From the NCBI GenBank assembly GCA_033439255.1, contig CM065884.1:1736001-1800000 (forward strand): a DNA stretch of 64,000 bases, in the 5' to 3' direction. The translations under genes were made by a program, and so were the position numbers. Below are positions 54,069-64,000 of this stretch, one piece after another. Each line of letters begins with the position of its first letter. The first letter of the stretch is position 1. Under the pieces are notes generated by a model. That model was not told where the DNA came from and did no database searches. It was given only the letters and a program-made list of their open reading frames with translations. This DNA comes from Hericium rajendrae. Its lineage: Eukaryota > Basidiomycota > Agaricomycetes > Russulales > Hericiaceae.

Positions 54069-56579
54069 TAAAGTATAATCCTACCACTGTTCATGGCAGC
54101 GTGTTATATTTTGTGCAATCGGGATGTTTAATGAATATCGCTGGACGTGTTTGATATGAGGCATGCATCATCTAGCGTAATGGACTCTAGATTTCTTGCT
54201 CTTGTCCCGTGTGAGAGGAACAAGAATGTCATGCGTATCAAAGAACGTCAGGTGAAGAAACTGACTTGCATATTTAAGATGCAAACACAGTCCATATCAA
54301 TCCATTTCTTAGGCGAGTCGCATTTCTATCCAAAGCTTTCCAGAGTCTATTGTCGTTATTCTCGTATAGCTCGGGGGTTTCGAGCCCTTCAGTAAAACGT
54401 GTGTCACCTTGATTTTGAATTTGAAGGCCTAATAGACACTGTGAACCCGGATTCCCGTGGCACCGAAGAGAGATGTTACAAATGTTGCTGCGGATAGCAG
54501 GTGCAAAGATAACTTCTATACATTGGTCTCGCAACATGGGAGCGTGGCTACGGATCTCGTTAACGACCTCGATATTGGAAGTGGAATTGGTTGCAGATCG
54601 CGCGGGGATCACTAAGAAGCTGATGGTGTAGTTCAGGATCATCTAGCCCCGCTGCAAGAGCTATCGCCAGCCACAAAGAACGAAAGGCTGATCGACATGA
54701 TGAAATAGGCTTGGCTGTCTGGCACCAGAAATTGGGCAACAGCTCAGCGCGAAGCCTAAACAAACGATCTCACGCGATCTCGACTCATAGATGTGACCGA
54801 CAAGTTGAAGAGTCCAAAGATGAGATACCTGTATCTAATTGTACGTGGCACTGACATCTAATCGGGACGGACGGAAAGGCGACAGGGATGTCGCGAACTG
54901 GGTCCTACCGCTCGAGAACTTCGTGTGCGAACATTTCAGACATGGGTAACGAGAAAGCAGTACTACAAACTCACCGTGAAAAGCGCTGGAAAACGGCGTT
55001 GGAGAATCATCTTAACAGTTAAACAACTCGTGTTTAGAGTATCACCCATACCATCCATGGGCATGAAACGCAAGTTTTGTTCTTTAGCCAATCAATAGTG
55101 AAAAGAAAAAATAGCATTGTTCAACCACGCTCGTAAGCAATAAAGATTGAATGGAAGCATGAATCGTGCCTGGTCCTATACATCGAGAAGAAAATGCTGG
55201 GTAAAGCGGACCAGAGCGACGGCGCGAATAGATGAAGCAGCTTCCAACAAACGACCCATTGCCAACAAATGCTTGCAATCGACGGGAGAAACAGAGAACA
55301 TAAGTATCTGTGACGGTGCCCAGGGCGGGATGCTGGCTATATCGCTAGACGCGGCGGAGATGAACGAGAAGCAGGAAGTATGTCATGCATCAGGATCAGG
55401 GGCGGATGAGAAATTGACAGCCCGAGGGAGCAATGAAGGAGGCGCAATATACTGGGCGGTGGGGGTGCGACGACTGACACCACGCGGCCGCACGGTGGAA
55501 AGCGCAGATCATTGACATAAACCAATAACACCTCGACGGGGATCAGGAGAGTACATTCCAATCCTCCAGTCGCCGATGCACAGGAACTTGGCCCTGCGAC
55601 CTTGCGAATACTTGGAAGCGCTGGAAGACAAGACACAACGAGAGAGTTCGAGCTTTACCAGGGATATTCTGGCATTGCGTGAGGGAGGAAACAGCAGAGT
55701 CGAGCGTCATATTTTACGCAGAAGGAAAAGTAATGGACCACATGTGGCAGGATCTGAAGCGACGTACGGCTGGCTGTTGGAAGGACAACCTCTTCTTTTG
55801 AGTTCTTGAGACCCAATTGATGAAATGAAGTAGTGCTTGGACGAGAATGGATGTGAACGTGGAAATAAAGACGGCGGTAAGCACGACAGATAGCAGAAAT
55901 GCAGAGGGGAGGCGGGAAGCCGGCGGGTCTGTTCTCCAATGGTGCTGGTACGAACGGTGATGCCTAGGCGATATTTTGGGGTCGAGGGAACTGGCATATT
56001 GCCCTTCAGTGGCCAGTGCAGCACGGCGGGTGGGCGGGTGGATAGTTGCTGGCCGGACGATTGGATTCCACAGGGCGCCCCATAGGATAGACGTATCAAG
56101 CACCGTGAGACATCGCGCCCCTCGAGACGGATGCATCCGTCACAGCGAAGATAATAACCCTGCAGCTCCTCCACAACCAATCACTCCCTCCGTTCGTCAG
56201 AACTCTCCTACGCACGGCCCCATGTTTCCCGCTGCTCTTGCAGATGAAGGGGACCGCTTGGAGATGAGGTCGACAGGAGGGCTTCAGGCTTGTGCAGACG
56301 AAGGCGATGGGCTTTGCAGGACAGGGATGGGGCAGAAAAGTGTTGTCGAAGAAATGCAAAAATTGGGAGAACCACCGTGTCGCAATTGCGGCCCGTGCCT
56401 TTCCGGGAGGTCATTTATAATAAGGAGGTGGATGTGGAGCGTAGAGAGGACAAAAAATGGAAAAAAAAATAGAGCGGGAATACGCTGCAGCACGAGCGAC
56501 CCAAAAATGAAAATGAAAAATCAAAGCGACATTTGAGGGGGATGCCAGAGCATGATGGGGAGGCGGCAAACACGAGGAG
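54069..56579. other. long intergenic region without confident genes
   Basis: No gene could be supported here. A 122-codon minus-strand frame (54274-54642) has fairly protein-like composition but no known motif. Minus-strand frames around 55650-56180 include a hydrophobic stretch of unclear value. No repeat ends or RNA genes were found. Part may be regulatory or degraded sequence. Confidence 0.4.
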
Positions 56580-57432
56580 CGGAGTTCTGGGCATGAATTT
56601 GTCGTTGCCGCGCGAGGGGCTCGATGTATAGCCGTCCGCTCGCTTCCACAAACACGTCGTCCCTCTCGCCATTGTCCCCTTGCTGCGTTTACTCATCGTC
56701 CAAACCACAGCTGCAAGGCCGACCAAAGGTGGCACGATTGAGGACTGAATTTCTCTGGGGAGGACTGTGCGGGTTCTTGGAAGCCGGCAAAAGGCGCAGT
56801 CATGGCGTTTAGAGGGTCGCCAGGGTCTTGTCCAAATTTCAGCGGGCTGATCACTTGACAAGCATCTTCCCATTCTTGCGACCATCGAGGCGACCGTCAC
56901 ACGCATACTCACTGTTTTATGCCACCCTCTCCTTCGATCTTCGCGACATTTTCTGGTCGGTGGCACCCAACAGCTGGCCGGCGACTTTCAGCACTCCCGG
57001 CGGCGAGCTGCTCAGACGGTGGTGGCGCATGCAGAGCCTTGTTTCTTCGTGATCTGTCCCCAGAAGGCCTTTGGGTGGACGTGCGCTCTCTGTTTTAAAT
57101 CTCCGGAATTGCTTGCTGGACTGTGTCAATCCCGGGCCCCGCCTACGTTCGTTTGAACTACCATCGTCTTCCTGGGGGGTAGATCGCGCCTAAGGGCGTG
57201 AAGTTGGCTCTGGAACGACGAGCAGAAGGGGCCTGCACCTAAGATCGTCAAGCTCGCGCGACCGACAGCCTCCTACTTGGAGACACATGGAGTCTTGCAT
57301 GACCGGCCGTATCATAATGTGTTGAAGGTATGTATGTTCATGCCCTCGTCTGGTTGATTCTCGCACGCATCTGACCGCAGATTTTTGAGAAAAGCAGCTT
57401 GTTCGCCGTCGTTCCCTGCAGGCGACGCGCTT

Positions 57433-57468
57433 GTCACGCCGTCACGCGTCGGGTGTGACAGGTGTGAC
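57433..57468. promoter_or_regulatory. GTCAC/GTGAC inverted array, copy B
   Basis: GTCAC at 57433 and 57441 faces GTGAC at 57455 and 57464, with spacers of 3, 9 and 4 bases, about 728 bases before the small-gene start. It matches copy A in order, spacing and distance to the gene. Confidence 0.55.
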
Positions 57469-58195
57469 ATTAGCGCGCGTCGGCAGGCTCATCTTCAACG
57501 ACTCGATTTCTCGAGTTGCGGAAGACGAGATGGATAGAATGACCACAGACACCGAGTGCTTCAAATGTCTGGATCCATGTTGCGTGGCATTCCCAGATAG
57601 TTGAAGAGAGCAGCGAGAGGAATCTCGTCTTCGGCGAGGCAACCGCAACTCTCGCGCACGTTCTCTGGCATCGCCCTTGCAATATCGATGTCGCGTGCAA
57701 GATTCGGTCGTCCCGAGAGGTCTAGGCACCTGCATGGGGCAACGGTGACGGAGATCAGCGCACGAAGGTCGATCTCCGTCTGCACGCGCCCAAAACGCGG
57801 AGGCAAATTAGCGGCAAGACCCCAAGAGATGGCGTACTCACCTAGAGAAAAAGACCCGTTCAGTGAGCTTGGCCCTTTGGAGCGGTGAAGCCCTGCGTCG
57901 ACCCTTCGTATGGGCAACGACGCAGGCCTTCATTGCGCCCACGAGATACCCTACTGCGGACTGGTCGCTGCCTGGACTGGTCGCTGAGGCAGCGACCAAC
58001 CGCGGGAGGAGTTGTGGGCGCCTGTGATATCCCGTTTGGCTGGCCCACCCAGCTGGGTATCAGTGGCTTCCCCACCAATAACGAGGTCGCCGCCGTCGCG
58101 TAAATCGGCCTCATTACCTCCCCAAAATGAAGGCCCCGTCTCTCGCCCTCTCACCTCCCACCTCCTACCTTGCTCGTCTGCCACCCTAGACCTCC

Positions 58196-58767
58196 ATGCA
58201 CGAGTTTATTCCCAGCGAACAGCGCTTGGTGACGAGGTGGGGCGACGATGATGATGACGACGACTACGACGTGTACCTTTTCTGGCCGTCACTGACCCCT
58301 CAAGAGCCATTAACGCCTGATAGCCCTCTCCAGCTCTATGGGGTACGACTAGTCGCCTCTACATGTATTTCTGTGCGCTGACGCGGGATCATAGCCTGTC
58401 ATGCCTTCTTTTGCTCTTGATGACATCGAGACGGACTTGCACACGCTGGCTTCGGTACGTTCTTGTGTAGCACACCTTCACACACGTATTGATGCAATCT
58501 CGACGTTGTAGGTGTCAACAGCTTCAAAGTCGTCGCTTGAATGCCACATGCCGACGGAGTCGCAGCCTGCTTCTGTGCCAGGTTACAGCAAAATCTTTAA
58601 AATGGGTTTCATGCTCTCTGTACGTCTTGTCTACTCTTGATCTGGAGGGGTTGGTCGTTGACGTTGGACTTCATGCACACCATACATAGGTCACAAACAA
58701 GGTAGACCGTATCTTCGAGAGGATGCTTGTCATCTTCCGAAAGGCCAACCCAGCCAGTACTCGTTGA
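58196..58767 (+). CDS. small novel protein B, 130 residues, paralogue of the gene at 41299
   Basis: The exons are 58196-58342, 58395-58454, 58512-58619 and 58690-58767, all introns in phase 0. The product begins MHEFIPSEQRLVTRWG, has a run of seven Asp then YDVYLFWPSLTPQEP, then DDIETDLHTLAS, VPGYSKIFKMGFMLS and VTNKVDRIFERMLVIFRKAN. Exons 2 and 3 equal those of copy A in length (60 and 108 bases). Exon 1 is 12 bases shorter and the C-terminus 6 residues shorter. Acidic N-terminal and basic amphipathic C-terminal halves are kept in both. No known domain was recognised. Confidence 0.78.
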
Positions 58768-59551
58768 ATATGCATACCTCGCAAGCGATCACACTGATTT
58801 TGAAGAGAATTGGATGGTCAGACTAATTTGTGTCTCTTGAAAGTTGGTTTGTGTGTGTTTTTGATGCACGCGGTTTATTCTTTGTCGTTCTTGATTTCAG
58901 AAGATGGCTGAGGAGTTGAATATTGTATTGAGTTCATGCATTCGCTAATCTTCTTGATTGTTCTTGATTTTTGAATCACATATGTTTGTCACACATGTTT
59001 CTCTTGTCACAGTCGTTGAAGCAAATGTTGGAGTTGATAAGGTCGCGCCGATGCAAAGTCGAATGAATATGCATGAGCATATGGTAACAACGCATAGTAG
59101 CGTGGATTAGGAAGTGCGATGTCTGCATGGTGCATGTGTGGATATGTGTCTCGCGGGTGGTATGCCACGCGGACCAAGCTTGGATTCGAAGCCTGTTTCG
59201 CGGATGGCGCATATGTCGCGCGATCCATAACATCACGATGGCCTGGGGCGAGACCATGGATCCGACACTGCACGTCGGATGGAGGACGACACAGCGCCGC
59301 GCATCAACGATCAACGGAACTTTGTTGGACCTTATTGGATCTTGTTGAAAAGTGTTGACGCGATTTGCCGGACGAGCGCCAATTGATCGTGACGTCAAGG
59401 CCGCCCATCGCTGCACTGCGACCAAGTTCGTTGCGACTTGAAGCACTTTTCAAAAACATCGCGGTTCTGGAGCCATAGCTCCGAGATAGAGCATTTGCAA
59501 GGTATATCGACAGTTGAATAAATAAGTACAGATCCAAATCAAGTTTCCTGA
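58768..59551. other. intergenic region between small gene B and POT1
   Basis: This is convergent 3' flank of both genes. TTCTTGATT occurs several times near 58889-58970. No gene was seen. Confidence 0.4.
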
Positions 59552-62500
59552 TCATCGCAACTCATATGCCCGTTTGTTACTATCTGGCCAGCTTACGATG
59601 GTAAAGTCGTGAAAGGCTGTGTGTACCTCTCTTTCGAGCCCACTGTGAACCTCTTCGATATTTCCAATGTATTTGAGCAGTCGCTCTCTGAGCGCGTCCA
59701 GCGCTTCGCTGTCGGCTTCGAAATCCGTAGGACCCAGGCCTGCCAGGTCCGACCACTGTGCACGTAACGCATCAGACAAAAAATAGAATGGGTCTGGCTG
59801 AGACTCACATTTTCATCTACGCCGACGACGAACTTATCCCCGTCCTCATCCTCCAGGCGGAAAAACAGATGGTAACAGTGATACACATGCTCTTTCAGCG
59901 TGTCGTTACACTTCACACATGCATTGTGCTTTTTCGAGATCCTGCAGGCGTTGTTAGCATTTGCATAGTGTCGACGAGCGGCGATGACACCCACATTTCA
60001 TCGCACTTCGTGCAAACGGCTTTTGAACATTCCCGCAAGGCTGGGGCAAAGTCGAACACGCGTGCCCGCAGACGGAACCGACCGGACACTTCTCGCTTGC
60101 CTCGATCTGACGGATGCTGCTGTAACCTTTGCGGCTGCCACCAGCACTGGCGATCGAAGTCTGTCGATGATTCCGTGCACTGTCAGCCCCGTCGACGCCC
60201 CGTTTCCACTGCGCCTTTCGCCTGATCCGGTCCCATTAGCACGTTTATCACGACATAGAGACAGCGCGCTCACTTCAACAACGCTATCAGCCTTTCATTG
60301 TCACTGTTGGGATTCAGCTTGTCCAGAAGTCTGTCGTGGCCGCCTAAGTGGCCAATGAGCCTCGGATGGCCCCCCTTCGTCTGCAACTTGAGATTGTTTA
60401 TGGTGAAGAACGAGCCGGCTGGCATCTGCTTCGCCATCTCATTGTGCCCGTCTCGAAGCTCAACTTTGAGGATGCAACCCGCCAGCTGGCGGGACCAGTC
60501 CTCGACTGGCGGCGATTTGAGATCATCGCGCGGAGTGTAATCGGTCACATATATTTCGGACATGCCTCCTTGATCATACGTGGAATGAAGAACCTGAAGA
60601 TGGGATGGCGACATGGGCATAGTGTTCAATGAATGAGTGTTTGAGATAATTTACCTCTACGGTGCAGCAGAAAAACTCGGCTGCTTTGACTTCACTCAGA
60701 AGTTTGTGGTCAAACTCGTTCGGACTGAGGTTGGTCTTGTCCCACTCTTTCTTCCGCCTGTGTAAAGGATCAGCAATAATAAAAGCACAGATTCAGCTGA
60801 ACTCTGCGTACTCCAGTAATGCCTTTAAATGGTGATTGTATTCAACGTCATCCTCTTCAAGCTTCTTCGCCTTCCCGACTTCTTTGAACTTTGCCTGGGC
60901 ATACCCATTCTTGGACGTGATCATCCTGGCATTCCCGAATGACCAGTACTCGCCCGGCTTCATCGTCGGGCCCAGAGCCGCAGCGCCGTCCCAGAGCTCG
61001 AACTTCAGGGCCTTGGTCGCGAGATTCGGCGGGCACCAGCTCGCTTCCACCTGGTATAAGGCCGGATTCGCGGTGAAGTCAGTGACATGAAGGATGTACG
61101 GGTCGCTGCTATTGTAATCGCCATGAAGGATCTACAGACCCACACGGTGTAAGACACCTTTGCTGAACCAAGACCGTGTCACTCACCTCAACCGTGCAGT
61201 CGAAATACCCGTCCGGCTCCATGTACGGCACGACATCAGCAATAAATCGATGCTGCCTCCTTGGCCTCCCGCCCGCAGACAGACCAGCATTGATCACGTC
61301 CCCGCCGCCGACCTGTATTTGCTCGCCTTTTGTCTTAACACGCTCATCCTGCACAGCCTGCCACCACTTCACCAGCGCCGCGCAGTGTGTTGCGTCTGGA
61401 TTGAGCATGTCCCAGAACGGCGAGAAGGTGACGCCCGCGCCGTCGTCGAGTCCTTCTGAGCGGGGCGCGTTGTCAAGGGCTGGGGGTTTGGGTTGACCGG
61501 TGCTTGGTCGAATATGCACCAGCGCATTCGATCGTGGTAGCCCTTGAGCATGACCGCGCCATTCCAATCGACTGACTATGAATCATATGTATATGGTTGG
61601 TGAGATGTCTCGAGACTTCCGTGAAAGTATTTTAATTACCTTGAGCATGCGAAGCAGAATGATATCGCCTTCTTTCGGCGCCGGCAGCCATTGCGCGTAT
61701 TTCTTGGTAAAACAGCTGACTGTCACACCTGCACTAGCACGGTACAGATATCCGCCGTAGTGCTCCAAATTCGACGAGTCTAACAGAGTGAGTGTTTGCA
61801 TCCAATCTATGGCAATTGAGCGGTGTCGTTCATACCAGAGATAAAGGACAGGCACGTACCACCTTGTCTGCTTCTCGTGATTTCCTGCGCTGAAGTGACG
61901 ACGCCAATGACAGACACCTGACGACCGGGCTTCAAACTCGCCAGCGATTCGTACACTCCCTAGAAATATCTCATTAAGCACAGAGAAGCAGGACAAAATC
62001 GAGTGTTTCACATATTCAGTCCGCAAGCCTGCTTTCATCCTGAAGATGGGATCACCTATCTCAGACTCGTGCTTTGGCGAGTGATCTTTTGTAGAAGTGT
62101 TCGAAGTCTCTGGTTCTTGTTCAATGACCGGCTTCTTGTCTTGCGGAACGTCTTCAGTTCGGACCTCCTGCGCGGGTGAAGTCGCAGAGTGATCGAAGCA
62201 GCAGACAGGGCTGGACTGGGTGCTGCAGTCGATGGGCCCGCCATAGGCTGTGTAGCTTCCAGCGCCATCTGTCTCTCCCGTTCTTCCAGCTGCCGTTCCC
62301 GCTCGGCTAGCTGTTTCTTCCGCGCCCTTTTGGAAATTTGACGGGCTGGAGCGGTTCTAATCTTTGGAAGGTCAGCGTCAACTTTGGCATCGGCTGCTAC
62401 GGTGGTGGGTGCATCCACATGCGGCCTAGAACTAGGTTGTGCTGCAGGGACAGAGAGTGCTTCTGGCTCCCGCGAGATTACTTCTGGCGATCGCCTAGGC

Positions 62501-63378
62501 TTGAGATTGCGAGTCTCAGCTTGAGGCGAGGGTGGCCGTTTGAGCGAGCTAGCGAGATTCTGTGCGGCATTCAACACAACAGGCGGCGAAGTGGAAGCCT
62601 TTGGATTATGCAAGACATTCGTGTCTGACCCTTCCCTTGATAGCACCTTTCGTTGGTTAAAGATGATGAGCGCGATCCCGCCGTTGAGGAAGCTTTGCTA
62701 TTAGCTGAGGTACTTGCACGTTTAACGGTTGTAGCGTCTGAATCCGCTGCCGCCACACGAGCAGTTATTGGAGCAGTGTCATTGAACCAGTCGAAATTGT
62801 CCGGGTTCGAGCCCTGTTTGATAAGTTCACTTGGGCGCTGCTGCTTCGAAGGTTTCGCCGTCTTCGCTAAGGTGTCGTTATCTTTCACAAACATCCCAAT
62901 TTATAACCTTGGAAAACTCACCTGTCCGGATGTTCCAAATGCGCTCTGCGTCCTGAGGAGCACCGCGTCTCGAAACAAGCTGGATACAAATTCCATGGTT
63001 ATATCTCAGTAATACAGGCAAGACACCCTGTGCCCGCGCCTTCTTCAAATGCTCAACCTCCACCCCCTTGAGCGATACGCGGACCTCGTCGCCTACACGT
63101 AAGTCCAGCCGGTCGAGCCATTTCATGCTCCCTTCGCCAACATCAATGTGCTGCGGCGCTGCTTGTTTCTGGGACTTCTGATCTTTGCTAACTTCCAGAG
63201 TAAACTGCCGCAAACGAGGTGACAGCAAGAAGATCTTGCCCGCGATGAACCCGCCCCCAGAGTCGTCGTCCCTGAGCTCGTCCGGCACCTTCCTTAGCGT
63301 GACAAACAGCGAGTCTTCCGGCACGACGCGCTGTCGCTTTGCGTTCTTGTCGGTATGGACTTCTCCAGGACGTTTCAT
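59552..63378 (-). CDS. POT1: telomere single-strand binding protein Pot1; several apparent 1-base frameshifts
   Basis: It starts MKRPGEVHTDKNAKRQRV with an OB-like fold (SLFVTLRKVPDELRDD, LRVGDEVRVSLKGVEVEHL). After a disordered linker comes the Telo_bind OB fold: YGVYESLASLKPGRQVSVIG, DWMQTLTLLDSSN, VSCFTKKYAQWLPAPKEGDI, DWNGAVMLKGYHDRMRWCIF. A second OB segment is DCTVEILHGDYNSSDPYILH. The C-terminal domain has paired cysteines (ECSKAVCTKC, KHNACVKCNDTLKEHVYHCY) and FFRLEDEDGDKFVVGVDEN. Pot1 caps telomeric single-stranded DNA within shelterin. Single bases appear to be missing near 62648 (TNEKVLSREG), 62195 (SDHSATSPAQE), 61505 (FDPSTGQPKPP) and 60083 (EKCPGRFRLRARV). The start is divergent from TAP42. 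Confidence 0.88.
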
Positions 63379-63450
63379 GGTAAGTTACACGTAGAAGAGG
63401 TAATGGATAGCGTCGAGGAAGGCGCGAGCGCGACTGACTGACGCGATCGG

Positions 63451-63492
63451 ACGCGTCGGGATGGCCCCCGGGCACAGTCTTAACCGACGCGT
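63451..63492. promoter_or_regulatory. two ACGCGT cell-cycle boxes between POT1 and TAP42
   Basis: ACGCGT occurs at 63451 and 63487, 36 bases apart, in the 144-base divergent promoter. Both lie within about 115 bases of the POT1 start. This again suggests MBF-type G1/S control. Confidence 0.6.
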
Positions 63493-63522
63493 TCGCGACG
63501 CAGACCTCGGGCACCTTACGTC

Positions 63523-64000
63523 ATGGACTCTCTTCCATGTGTCTTCCACCGCGCCCTTGCGGCTGCATCCAAGTCGTCCAATCTACCCACCATCCAGGAT
63601 GAGACCCAGGTATATCCGCTCCAGCGAGTGCAGGTGCCAGTTATAACACAATCCCGTGCAGGAACTGGTCGAATCCGCGCTCAAGGACCTGCGGAACGTG
63701 CTCACGCGAGTGGCGGACTTGGCCCTCTTCAGCCCGAATGAATCGCTTGAGGACATTTCGACGCGCGATCTGATCTATCTCTCCGTTCCGTATGTTCTGG
63801 CCGACGTGGAAGGAAGGGTGCTTGTTACCGAGCGCGACGATCGGCTCGAGCATCTGCGTACATCTGAAGTAAGTCATCGGACGAGCCCCTTTATTTCGCT
63901 TGCAATATTGAGCTCAGCTTGCAGCGATACGTCAGGCAATTCATCACCGAACTGGAGATGTATGGGATTATCACTGAATCCGAGCGTGAGCTTTTTCCAA
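63523..64000 (+). CDS. TAP42: TAP42/IGBP1 family PP2A regulator (3' part beyond right edge)
   Basis: It starts MDSLPCVFHRALAAASKSS. The TAP42 helical domain follows: LVESALKDLRNVLTRVADLA, LFSPNESLEDISTRDLIYLS, VPYVLADVEGRVLVTERDDR and YVRQFITELEMYGIITESER. Tap42 binds catalytic subunits of PP2A-type phosphatases downstream of TOR. Introns are 63610-63661 and 63869-63924; a third appears to open at the right edge. The gene is cut by the window end. Confidence 0.9.

Larger units (their letters stand above)
56580..58767 (+). repeat. segmental duplication, copy B
   Basis: This is collinear with 39880-41906 and in the same orientation. It keeps the GTCAC array, the GCAAATTAGCGGCAAG block near 57807, the GTGGGCGCCTGTG block near 58015 and all four exons of the small gene. 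The block equal to the copy A 5' splice site GGTAAATTAGC here reads GGCAAATTAGC. Identity outside exons is moderate, so the duplication is not recent. The left boundary is approximate. Confidence 0.75.

Overview
The window is genomic DNA of a filamentous fungus, almost certainly a mushroom-forming basidiomycete (Agaricomycetes). Genes are dense and on both strands. They are broken by many short introns, mostly 50-70 bases, with GT-AG borders and occasional GC-AG borders. The proteins read as basidiomycete orthologues: a PriB-like Zn2Cys6 regulator, a PhoD phosphatase, a Sog2-type LRR protein and a Pot1 telomere protein. No rRNA, tRNA, CRISPR array or bacterial operon was seen.

Layout, left to right: a Sog2/RAM-pathway LRR protein (cut by the left edge) and a Zn2Cys6 regulator on the minus strand; the rRNA helicase SPB4 and a secreted PhoD phosphatase on the plus strand; cytosolic Hsp70 and the PP2A B56 subunit (RTS1) on the minus strand; a conserved Pro-rich protein of unknown function (plus); a 308-bp CACTA-type miniature transposon; mitochondrial citrate synthase (minus) divergent from SEC66 (plus); the USP7/UBP15 deubiquitinase (minus); a long disordered coiled-coil protein and the DNA primase large subunit (plus); a small novel gene inside a duplicated segment; phosphatidylserine synthase and NSE1 (plus); a mitochondrial AAA+ ATPase, phosphatidylinositol synthase and an Sso1 syntaxin (minus); an aldo-keto reductase (plus); the second copy of the duplicated segment with its paralogous small gene; and POT1 (minus) divergent from TAP42 (plus, cut by the right edge).

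Functional links: PRI2, NSE1 and POT1 are chromosome replication, repair and telomere genes, and all carry ACGCGT (MluI cell-cycle box) sites just upstream. Two enzymes that compete for CDP-diacylglycerol, CHO1 and PIS1, lie 5 kb apart. RTS1 and TAP42 are both PP2A regulators.

The most novel item is a roughly 2-kb segment present twice, about 17 kb apart. Each copy carries a four-exon gene for a 130-140-residue protein of no family I recognise, with identical intron positions. About 720 bases upstream of each start lies a conserved two-forward, two-inverted GTCAC array. A second notable pattern is a series of single-base losses that break the reading frame in four otherwise conserved genes (RTS1, SEC66, the AAA+ ATPase and POT1). 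Many are at short base runs, which points to consensus errors in the assembly rather than pseudogenes. Coordinates of multi-exon genes run from start codon to stop codon and include introns. Splice sites were read by eye.
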